A DNA stretch of 64,000 bases from DATGPD01 sp041398565. GTDB lineage: Bacteria > Planctomycetota > UBA1135 > UBA2386. The position numbers and the translations under genes were made by a program. Within the stretch, counting starts at the first letter, position 1, and each line of letters opens with the position of its first letter. The notes under the pieces were generated by a model that made no database searches, was not told the DNA's origin, and saw only the letters and a program-made list of their open reading frames with translations. The stretch covers positions 992,001 through 1,056,000 of the forward strand of contig JAWKUN010000004.1 in assembly GCA_041398565.1 (NCBI GenBank). Direction: 5' to 3'. This document shows, piece by piece, positions 57,618 through 64,000 of this stretch.

Positions 57618-58844
57618 ATGCCGATCTTCGAATACAAGGCCGTCGACAACGCGCAGAAGCCGAAACGCGGCATCGTCGACGCCGATTCGCCGCGCGAAGC
57701 GCGCGAGAAGCTGAAGACGCAGCAGCTCTACGTCACCGACCTGACGGAGGCCAAGCGCGGCCGGCAGCGCCGGCTGCAGATCAAGGGCGTCACCGGCGTC
57801 GACTTCCCCAACAAGCAACGCACCGAGCAGATCGCCGCCGTCACCCGCCAGATGGCGTCGCTGCTCGCCGCGGGCATCCCGCTGGCGGAGGCCCTGCGCA
57901 TGGTCATCGAGCAGTCGCCGGACAAGCGCATCGAGGCCACGTTCCGCGACATCCGCGAGAAGGTGACCCAGGGCCTGAACTTCGGCGACGCCGTCACCAC
58001 CCACCCCGCCTACTTCACCAGCCTCTACTCCAACATGGTGAAGGCGGGCGAGTCGTCGGGCGCGCTCGACAAGGTGATGGCGCGCCTCGCCAACTTCCTG
58101 CAGGCGCAGACCCGGCTGCGCAACAAGGTGGCGGCAGCGATGACCTACCCGGCGATCATGGTGATCGTCGGCATCCTGGTGGTCGCCATCCTGATGTACT
58201 TCGTGGTGCCGAAGATCACGCAGCTGATCCGCGCCCGTGACCAGGAGCTGCCGCTGCCGACCGAGATCCTGATCATCACCAGCAACATCGTGGTCAACTA
58301 CTGGTGGCTGATCATGATCGGCCTCTTGCTGGTGACCATCGCCTTCCAGCTCTTCGTCAACTCCGAACGCGGACGGCTGATCTGGGACCGCTTCCGGCTG
58401 AAGGTGCCGGTCCTCGGCGACCTTCTGCGCAAGCAGGCCGTGGCACGCTTCGCCACCACGCTGGCCACCTTGTTGCGCTCGGGCGTCCCCGCGCTGCAAG
58501 CGATCAACATCACCAAGGAAGTCGTCGACAACCGCATCCTGGTCGACGCCCTCACCAAGGTGCACGACCAGGTGCTCGAGGGCGCCGACATCTCGACGCC
58601 CATGAAGACCACCGGGGTTTTCCCGCCGATGGTGTCGTACATGGTCGGCGTCGGCGAGCAGGCCGGCAACATCGAGGAGATGCTCGAGCGCGTCGCCGAG
58701 ACCTACGACGAGGAAGTCGACCTGGCGACGTCGCGACTGACTTCGGTGATCGAGCCGCTGATCATCGTCATGCTGGCCGTGGTCGTCGCCGGCATCGTCA
58801 TCGCCATCGTGCTGCCGCTGCTGCAGCTGCAGCGGGCGAACTGA
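57618..58844 (+). CDS. gspF: Type II secretion inner-membrane platform protein GspF
   Basis: The product has 408 residues. Two GspF/PilC repeat domains (RQMASLLAAGIPLAEALRMV near 75 and FATTLATLLRSGVPALQAI near 280) are separated by a membrane helix (MTYPAIMVIVGILVVAILMY), with another pair of helices in the middle and a final hydrophobic segment (IIVMLAVVVAGIVIAIVLPL). It interacts with GspE and the pseudopilins. The VGVGEQAGNIEEMLERVAE motif is typical. A 372-base gap separates it from gspG. Confidence 0.97.
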   Translation: MPIFEYKAVDNAQKPKRGIVDADSPREAREKLKTQQLYVTDLTEAKRGRQRRLQIKGVTGVDFPNKQRTEQIAAVTRQMASLLAAGIPLAEALRMVIEQSPDKRIEATFRDIREKVTQGLNFGDAVTTHPAYFTSLYSNMVKAGESSGALDKVMARLANFLQAQTRLRNKVAAAMTYPAIMVIVGILVVAILMYFVVPKITQLIRARDQELPLPTEILIITSNIVVNYWWLIMIGLLLVTIAFQLFVNSERGRLIWDRFRLKVPVLGDLLRKQAVARFATTLATLLRSGVPALQAINITKEVVDNRILVDALTKVHDQVLEGADISTPMKTTGVFPPMVSYMVGVGEQAGNIEEMLERVAETYDEEVDLATSRLTSVIEPLIIVMLAVVVAGIVIAIVLPLLQLQRAN

Positions 58845-59216
58845 CCTCTCCGGCGGCAGGCAGGGCCGACCCGGGCGAAAGACGCCACCGTCGCATGGGC
58901 CCTCGCGCCGCCGGGCGTCCCGGGCCTACGGGCCGAAGCTCCCGGGGGCGACTCCGGCAGCCGAACTTCCCAGAAGGGGCGTGGCCGGAGGCGGGCCCCT
59001 CGTGGGACGTTCGGCCCAGAGGCCGGTTTGACGATGCGCCCACGCCATCGGCCGCCGAAGACCCGGGAAGGAAAGCGGCCGGACGACCGTCCCAGGGGCG
59101 TGTGCCCTTTCGCCGCGAGTTCCTGCGAGCGACAATGTCGCCCGACGCACGCCGTGCCAAAATTCTCGGGCGCAGGAACGCGGATGGTTCGCGGTGCCGG
59201 CCCGGAGGAAACACGT
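58845..59216 (+). other. 372-base gene-free leader before gspG with strong hairpins
   Basis: I see no gene here. It holds an imperfect 21-bp-arm hairpin (58960-58980 with 58995-59015; 18 of 21 positions pair, including GCCGAAC/GTTCGGC, TCCCA/TGGGA and AGGGGC/GCCCCT), a CGGCCGC/GCGGCCG pair (59049-59055 and 59075-59081), and the gspG ribosome-binding site GGAGG at 59204-59208. The stem could attenuate, terminate or process the operon mRNA so that the abundant pseudopilin is made at a different level. It is not a match to c-di-GMP riboswitch cores I know. Confidence 0.5.
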
Positions 59217-59639
59217 ATGCAAACCGAATCGAATCGTCAACGTCAGCGCGGCTTCACCCTGGTGGAGGTGATGGTCGTCATCGTCATTCTCGGCATCCTC
59301 GCCACCATCGTCGGCCGCAACGTCATCGGCGCTTCCGATACCGCGCGCATCGAGTCGGCCAAGATGCAGGTGCTCGAGCTGAAGAAGGTGGTCGACAGCT
59401 TCTACGTCACCAACGCGCGCATGCCGGACGACTGGAACCAGCTGATCGAGAAGGACTCCACCGGCAAGAAGTACCTCGACGGCAACGAGCCGCCGGTCGA
59501 CCCCTGGGGCAGCGAGTACATCCTGCAGCGCGGTGACCGTGCCAACGAGATGGTGATCGTGTCGCTGGGCCCGGACCGCCAAGAGGGCTCCGAGGACGAC
59601 ATCACGTCCGAGAACGCGCGCAGCCGCGCGAAGCAGTGA
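59217..59639 (+). CDS. gspG: Type II secretion major pseudopilin GspG
   Basis: The product has 140 residues. A short basic leader (12 residues ending QRG) precedes the class III prepilin site before FTLVEVMVVIVILGILATIV, with the conserved Glu at mature position 5. The globular part has the GspG features ALDTARIE-like ASDTARIESAK, the DPWG motif (PPVDPWGSEYIL) and the calcium-site-like LGPDRQEGSEDDI segment. It is the main subunit of the periplasmic pseudopilus. A good GGAGG ribosome-binding site precedes it. gspH overlaps its stop (GTGA). No prepilin peptidase gene is in the window. Confidence 0.96.
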   Translation: MQTESNRQRQRGFTLVEVMVVIVILGILATIVGRNVIGASDTARIESAKMQVLELKKVVDSFYVTNARMPDDWNQLIEKDSTGKKYLDGNEPPVDPWGSEYILQRGDRANEMVIVSLGPDRQEGSEDDITSENARSRAKQ

Positions 59640-60226
59640 GCCGCACGCGCGACAACGCTCGCGACCGCGCGCACGGCCCCGCCGGCGGCTTCACCCTCAT
59701 CGAGCTGATGATCGTCGTGGCCATCGTCGGGGTGGTGGTCCGCATCGCGCTGCTGAACATGGGCGCCTTCGTGCCGGCGACCATCCTCAACGGCGAGTGC
59801 AAGCAGATGCGCGCCCACCTCGATTTCCTGCGCTCCGAGGCGCGCTTGCGCAGCCAGTGGTGCGCGCTCGAGCTCGACCTCGACAACCACCGCTACCGCT
59901 ACGTGCTGGCGCCCGAACGGAAGCTGGCGTCCTACGAGGAGGACGTCAAGGAGCTGCCGCTTTCCTGGACGCCGCTCGACGACCGCGCGCGCTTTGCCGG
60001 CGTGGCGGTCCCCAGCCGGCCGGCGATCGAGCACGGCATCTACCGCATCACCTTCGACGAGAACGGCAGCACCGGCGACATCGCCATCTTCTTCAAGCTG
60101 CCGGACGAACAGAACGAGTACATGTGGACGCTGCAGCTGCGCGGGCTGACGGGGCGCACCGACATCCGGAAGAGTGTCGAGGGCAAGCGCTTTCTGCTGG
60201 AGGAGCTCAATGAGTCGGCGTTCTGA
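59636..60226 (+). CDS. gspH: Minor pseudopilin, GspH-like
   Basis: The product has 196 residues from a GTG that overlaps the gspG stop. The prepilin site follows GPAGG with GFTLIELMIVVAIVGVVVR, and Glu at mature position 5. The body is diverged (RSQWCALELDLDNHRYRYV). Gene order and length fit GspH, but the sequence alone cannot exclude another minor pseudopilin. It may help start pseudopilus assembly. Confidence 0.75.
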   Translation: MSRTRDNARDRAHGPAGGFTLIELMIVVAIVGVVVRIALLNMGAFVPATILNGECKQMRAHLDFLRSEARLRSQWCALELDLDNHRYRYVLAPERKLASYEEDVKELPLSWTPLDDRARFAGVAVPSRPAIEHGIYRITFDENGSTGDIAIFFKLPDEQNEYMWTLQLRGLTGRTDIRKSVEGKRFLLEELNESAF

Positions 60227-60938
60227 CCCGACCTCGACGCCGGCGAACCCTGCCGAGTCGGGATTCACCCTCATCGAGGTGATGGTGGCGATGACCATCC
60301 TCGCCATCGTGCTGCTCGGCTTCCTGTCGACTCGCTCGCAGGCGCTGGCGGACGCCATCCAGGCGCGCAATTGGCGCCTGGCACGCTCGATCGCCGAGGA
60401 GCAGCTCAGCAAGCTGCAGGCCGGCGCGCACGAGGTGCGGCCGGAGCCCTCCCCGATCGACGTGGACGGCTACCCGGGCTTCCGCTTCGTGGTGCTGATC
60501 GGCGAGCAGGCGATCGCCAACGCCGAGGCCGAGATCGACAGCCAGGTCGCCGACAACGACGGTAGCAGCACCGACCGCCGGCTCTGGCAGCGCGAGCGCG
60601 ACGACCTGCGCACCGCGCGGCGCAAGGGCATCAACCTGGACGACTACCGCCGGCAGCAGTTGCAGTCGGAGAACGACGCCAACACGGTGCCGAGCGAGGA
60701 CGACTTCGAGGAAGTCGCGGTCATCGTCTACTTCCCCAACGTCAGCTTGGCGGAGGACGTCGATCGTGACGAAGAGACATTCACGCTGAAGGCCAGAGTC
60801 TCGACCCTGGCCATCAACGGCCTCACGCCGGATCAGGCGGATGGTCTCGCAGCACAGAAGGGCCTCACCACCGAGGGCGGCGGCGACGCCGGCGGCGGCG
60901 CGTCCCTCACAGCCGGAGGATCGAACAGTGGCAAGTGA
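60210..60938 (+). CDS. gspI: Minor pseudopilin, GspI-like
   Basis: The product has 242 residues, longer than typical GspI (about 125). ATG 60210, with GGAGGAG just before it, overlaps the end of gspH by 17 bases. The prepilin motif is ESGFTLIEVMVAMTILAIV, and NWRLARSIAEEQLSKLQ is the GspI-type second helix. The middle (about 110-165) is an acidic, Gln/Arg-rich insert and the tail is Gly-rich (EGGGDAGGGASLTAGG). Assignment relies on motif and position. Confidence 0.75.
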   Translation: MSRRSDPTSTPANPAESGFTLIEVMVAMTILAIVLLGFLSTRSQALADAIQARNWRLARSIAEEQLSKLQAGAHEVRPEPSPIDVDGYPGFRFVVLIGEQAIANAEAEIDSQVADNDGSSTDRRLWQRERDDLRTARRKGINLDDYRRQQLQSENDANTVPSEDDFEEVAVIVYFPNVSLAEDVDRDEETFTLKARVSTLAINGLTPDQADGLAAQKGLTTEGGGDAGGGASLTAGGSNSGK

Positions 60939-62025
60939 TCGCAATCGAGTCAGTGACGGCGCCCGGCGCGCTCGCCAGCGCGGCTTCACCCTCATCGAAG
61001 TCCTGCTGGCAGTCGGCATCACCGCCATGGTGATGCTCACCGTCCACATGACCTTCATGGGCACGATCCAAGCGAGCGTCGAAATGGAGTCGCTGTCCGA
61101 AGATCGCGAACCCGGGCCGCGCATCCTGGCCATGGTCGAACGCGACCTGAGCGCGCTCTGGTACACCAGCATCAAGAAGAACAAGGTGCTGCGCGGACGC
61201 AATCTCGACATCGCCGGCTCCCCCGCCGATCGCATCGACTTCCTCACCACGACCGACGCGACGAGCATCGTCCTCGACAACATCGGCAAGCCGCGGCGGG
61301 CGACCATCTGCGAGGTCGGCTACTGGCTGCGCCAGAACCCCGACAACCCGCAGCTCCTCGAGCTGTGGCGGCGAGAAGATCCGATGGTCGACGACAACTT
61401 GAGCACCGAGGGGCAGTTCCAGCTCGTGCACGACCGCATCCGGAGCTTCAACATCAAGTACTACGCGACGCTGGGCTACGAGGCGGAAGAGCTGCAGGAG
61501 TGGGATTCGAGCATCGACGACACCTTGCCGCGCCGGATCCTGGTCGAGTTCACCCTCGAGCGCAAGATCGCCAACCGCAACCGGACGACGGGCGAGGTCG
61601 CCGACGACGGGCCGGTCGAGCGCACCTACACGCGCCACATCGTCCTCGACCCACGCTTCCCTGAGATCCTCAAGCCGGGCGTCGCCCTGATGGCCACGCG
61701 TCCCGGCAAGCCGACAGCGGCCAGCGGTGGGCCCATCGGTGGTGGCGGCGGCGCGACGGGAGCAGGTGGCGGCGGCGGCGCCATCGGCAACGCCGGCAGC
61801 GTCGAAACCAGCGTCGGGATCGGCCGCGGCGGCGACAGTCGGGGCGGTAACCGCGGCGGCAATCGGGGTGGGCCACCTGGCGGAGGACAGGGCCCGCCTC
61901 GCGGCGGCCCCCCCATCAACATCGGCGACCTGCTGCGCGGTGGCGGCGGAGGCCGCGGCGGCGGCGGCGGCGGCGGCGGCTTCTTCGGCGGCGGTGCGGG
62001 CGGCGGCGGCGGCCGCGGCCGCTGA
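60928..62025 (+). CDS. gspJ: Minor pseudopilin, GspJ-like, with glycine-rich tail
   Basis: The product has 365 residues from GTG 60928, which overlaps the gspI stop. A basic leader (RRARQR) precedes the prepilin site and helix GFTLIEVLLAVGITAMVML. The body (about 40-250) has GspJ-like features (ILAMVERDLSALWYTS, EVGYWLRQNPDNPQLLELWR). Residues about 265-365 are extreme low complexity, with GGG, GRGG and PPGGG repeats, coded by almost pure G and C. This tail is absent from known GspJ. It may be a flexible extracellular or periplasmic arm, or a strand-slippage artefact. Confidence 0.75.
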   Translation: MASDRNRVSDGARRARQRGFTLIEVLLAVGITAMVMLTVHMTFMGTIQASVEMESLSEDREPGPRILAMVERDLSALWYTSIKKNKVLRGRNLDIAGSPADRIDFLTTTDATSIVLDNIGKPRRATICEVGYWLRQNPDNPQLLELWRREDPMVDDNLSTEGQFQLVHDRIRSFNIKYYATLGYEAEELQEWDSSIDDTLPRRILVEFTLERKIANRNRTTGEVADDGPVERTYTRHIVLDPRFPEILKPGVALMATRPGKPTAASGGPIGGGGGATGAGGGGGAIGNAGSVETSVGIGRGGDSRGGNRGGNRGGPPGGGQGPPRGGPPINIGDLLRGGGGGRGGGGGGGGFFGGGAGGGGGRGR

Positions 62026-62080
62026 ACGGAACCTGTCGCCCTTCTCGCGGCCCACGATCCCGGCCGAACCCCGAGCGGAC

Positions 62081-63523
62081 TCAGCGGCGCTTCAGCACGG
62101 TGCCGAAGTCGCTCGCCGCGACCACCACGAACAGACGACGCACGTCGGCGAGGAAGCGCGCATCGAACTGTAGGTTCGTGTACCAGGCATCGGCACGGCC
62201 GGGTTCGTCGGGATTGGCCAGCAGCACCAAGCGCCGCAGAGCGCGCGGATCGCCGGCCTCACCGAACCACGCAGCACGAATCTGCGGGCAACGGTCGAGC
62301 ACCTTGCCGGCGAGGAAAGGATCGGTGACCAGCGGGCGCTGGCCCGCCGTCCAAGCCAGCAGCGGATCCTCGCACAGCGTCGGCGCCGGCGGCTGCGCCC
62401 TCAGGACTTGGGCAGCGACTGCCAGCTGCGAGCGCGGCAGGGGCGTCTCGTCGCCGCAGGGGACGCGCAGCGCGGGGCGGCCCAGCAAGGCGGCGAAGGC
62501 GAGGACCACGACGCCCCACCAACCCGCGAGGCACGGCGCGGCCGCCCGGGCGACGACCACCGCTGCCGCCAGACACGCCTCGAACAAGTGGTTCAGCTCG
62601 GTGCCGTGGCTGCCGTACTCCACGAACGCGCGCGCCAGCGCCGCCAGCAGCCACACGTCGACGGGGTCGGCCCGCCAGCGTACGGCCCGCCCGAGCGCCA
62701 GGAGACCACCGCCGACGAGCAGCAGGGCCGACAAGGAGTCGCATGCCAGGTCGCGTCCGAAGTGTGCGACCTGCTGGCCGAGGCTGCGTCCGGGCCTCGC
62801 GTCGAAGAGGGCGTAGCGCAGGCCGTTGCCGGCGAGGTCCCAGCCCAGCAGCCCGTGCGCCACCGCGTAGACCAGCACCGACCCACCGGCGCACAGGCCC
62901 AACAACGCCAACGCCGATCCGATCTGCCGGCGGCGCAACGCCACCGCCAGCGCGGCGACCCCGGCCGCGCACGGCGCCGTGAGCTTGGTGAGAAAGGCCA
63001 GAACGAACACCGGCGCGGCAGCGGCGGGGCGCAAGCGACCGCCCATCGCGAAGACCGCTGCCGCGGCCAGCGCCAACGCGGCACCCCGCGGGTCGTCGAT
63101 GCACTTCATCATCGCCGCGGTGACCGGCGTCGCGCACGCCGCCACCGCCGCGCCGATCAGCGCGGCGTCCCAGCGCAGGCGCAGGCGACGCAGCAGGACG
63201 ACGACCCCGGCGAGGCACGCCAGCACCTCGACGCGCACCAGGGCGCGGATCGACGGCACCAGAGTCAGACCGCTGCCGGGCAGGATCGAATACGGCAAGA
63301 AGGCGAGCGGCTGGTAGAAGGTGCAGTAGACGAGGTCCGTGCTCTGCTCGTGCGGGTAGACGACGCCCTGACGCGCGAGTTCGGCGAGCGTCACGTAGAC
63401 GCCCACGTTGTGGTCGAGGGCGCACACCGGCAACAAGCGGCCCCCCAGCACGAAGACCGTGGCGACGAAGAACACGGACGCCGCCACCCAGGCCGGCCAG
63501 GCCGGGCCGCGCCACGCGCTCAC
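62081..63523 (-). CDS. Polytopic membrane protein, possible GT-C-type glycosyltransferase
   Basis: The product has 480 residues from a GTG that overlaps the serS stop (GTGA). About ten membrane helices fill residues 12-360 (LALAAAAVFAMGGRL, VFVLAFLTKLTAPCAAG). The first loop holds LDHNVGVYVTLAELARQGVV and YCTFYQPLAFLPYSI, similar in placement to the catalytic first loop of GT39/GT87-type enzymes that use polyprenyl-phosphate sugars. The C-terminal 110 residues are soluble (VTDPFLAGKVLDRCPQIRAA). Function is unproven. The downstream position after serS indicates cotranscription without functional meaning. Confidence 0.65.
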   Translation of the reverse strand: MSAWRGPAWPAWVAASVFFVATVFVLGGRLLPVCALDHNVGVYVTLAELARQGVVYPHEQSTDLVYCTFYQPLAFLPYSILPGSGLTLVPSIRALVRVEVLACLAGVVVLLRRLRLRWDAALIGAAVAACATPVTAAMMKCIDDPRGAALALAAAAVFAMGGRLRPAAAAPVFVLAFLTKLTAPCAAGVAALAVALRRRQIGSALALLGLCAGGSVLVYAVAHGLLGWDLAGNGLRYALFDARPGRSLGQQVAHFGRDLACDSLSALLLVGGGLLALGRAVRWRADPVDVWLLAALARAFVEYGSHGTELNHLFEACLAAAVVVARAAAPCLAGWWGVVVLAFAALLGRPALRVPCGDETPLPRSQLAVAAQVLRAQPPAPTLCEDPLLAWTAGQRPLVTDPFLAGKVLDRCPQIRAAWFGEAGDPRALRRLVLLANPDEPGRADAWYTNLQFDARFLADVRRLFVVVAASDFGTVLKRR

Positions 63524-64000
63524 AAGGCGCGTCCCAGCACCTCACGACCCTGTAGGTATGGGCGCAGGACGGCAGGGACGCGCACCCGCCCATCACCGAG
63601 CTGATGCACCTCGAGCAGCGGGATGAGGATGCGCGGGCTCGCGACCACGGTGTTGTTCAGCGTGTGGCAGAAAGCGACCTTCTTGTCCGCGCGCCGGTAG
63701 CGCATGTTCAGGCGCCGCGCCTGGAAGTCGTGGAAGCGCGACGCCGAGTGCGTCTCGCCGTAGGCGCCGCGCGACGGCATCCATGCCTCGATGTCGTACT
63801 TCATCACCTGCGGGATGCCGAGGTCGCCCCCGCACACCGAGACCACGCGATAGGGAAGCTCGAGGGCCTGCAGCAGCTCCTCCGAGTTGCGCAAGATGTC
63901 GGCGTGGTGCTGCTTGCTCCGGGCCTCGTCGGCTACGTCGATGACGACCTGTTCGACCTTGTGGAACTGGTGGACTCGGTAGAAGCCCTTGGTGTCGCGG
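63520..64000 (-). CDS. serS: Seryl-tRNA synthetase, C-terminal part (cut by window end)
   Basis: About 160 C-terminal residues are visible; the gene continues beyond the window. Class II synthetase motif 2 is present (GFYRVHQFHKVEQVVI), followed by LPYRVVSVCGGDLG, KYDIEAWMPSRGAYGE, SASRFHDFQARRLNMRYR and motif 3 LNNTVVASPRILIPLLEVHQ, with the catalytic Arg. It charges tRNA-Ser and is essential. The order and spacing match serS. The stop overlaps the GTG of the membrane protein by four bases. Confidence 0.95.
   Translation of the reverse strand, partial: RDTKGFYRVHQFHKVEQVVIDVADEARSKQHHADILRNSEELLQALELPYRVVSVCGGDLGIPQVMKYDIEAWMPSRGAYGETHSASRFHDFQARRLNMRYRRADKKVAFCHTLNNTVVASPRILIPLLEVHQLGDGRVRVPAVLRPYLQGREVLGRAL

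Noticed and set aside
58845..59216. A c-di-GMP (GEMM) riboswitch before gspG.
   Set aside because: A GGGCGAAAG stretch and a CCTACGG stretch recalled the motif, but the conserved GCAAAGCC-type core and tetraloop/receptor order are missing.

Overview
The window is one 64 kb piece of a very GC-rich (by eye about 70%) Gram-negative chromosome. It holds about 57 densely packed protein genes, many joined by ATGA or GTGA stop/start overlaps. The best guess is a high-GC member of the Planctomycetota. Reasons are secreted proteins with a shared, unrecognised C-terminal beta-rich segment (6035-7156 and 8944-10461), a squalene-cyclase-like secreted toroid protein, many stand-alone cytoplasmic signalling proteins, a type II secretion cluster and lpxD. 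No rRNA or marker phylogeny is present, so this placement is inference. I see no phage, transposase, CRISPR array or tRNA gene.

Layout. 1-8.8 kb: envelope proteins, a fused TIGR03546/TIGR03545-type membrane protein, a GH15 glycosidase, a secreted protein, and an ECF sigma / anti-sigma / YbjQ operon. 8.9-15.3 kb: secreted PQQ-type sugar dehydrogenase, TIGR04282 glycosyltransferase, cyclase-like toroid protein, FAH-family hydrolase, SDR oxidoreductase and signal peptidase I. 15.3-15.8 kb: a gene-free stretch holding two diverged, inverted copies of a hairpin-rich repeat. 15.8-24.6 kb: HDOD and SpoIIE-type signalling pair, ribH-nusB-ftsY, a Wzy/O-antigen-ligase-like protein with a C10 tract near its start, UspA and RadC. 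24.7-32.7 kb: RecQ, SulP transporter, CheY/CheX pair, YkgJ-type cysteine-cluster protein, Ser/Thr kinase and a ClpB-D2-like AAA+ ATPase. 32.7-43.3 kb: malic enzyme (MaeB type), PpiC-type isomerase, IolB-like bicupin, hybrid histidine kinase with a FIST sensor protein, azurin-like cupredoxin and a sigma-54 regulator. 43.4-53.4 kb: SGNH-like protein, NtrB/NtrC-like pair, Sua5/low-molecular-weight phosphatase fusion, and a ptsN-like / giant spermidine-synthase-like / lpxD operon. 53.6-62.0 kb: a type II secretion operon gspD-E-F-G-H-I-J. 62.1-64 kb: serS (cut by the window end) followed by a polytopic membrane protein.

How the genes work together. Signal peptidase, FtsY and the type II secretion system form an export theme that fits the several secreted proteins here. 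Signalling is unusually dense: one ECF sigma, two sigma-54 activators, two histidine kinases, one Hanks-type kinase, one PP2C-type phosphatase, and HDOD, CheY, CheX, FIST and UspA proteins. The observations most worth checking are the inverted repeat pair with apparently compensatory stem changes (15.35-15.75 kb) and its relatives at 35.1 and 40.3 kb, the nested palindromes at 42.6-42.8 kb, the long leader before gspG, the poly-C tract at 21.05 kb, and the protein fusions.
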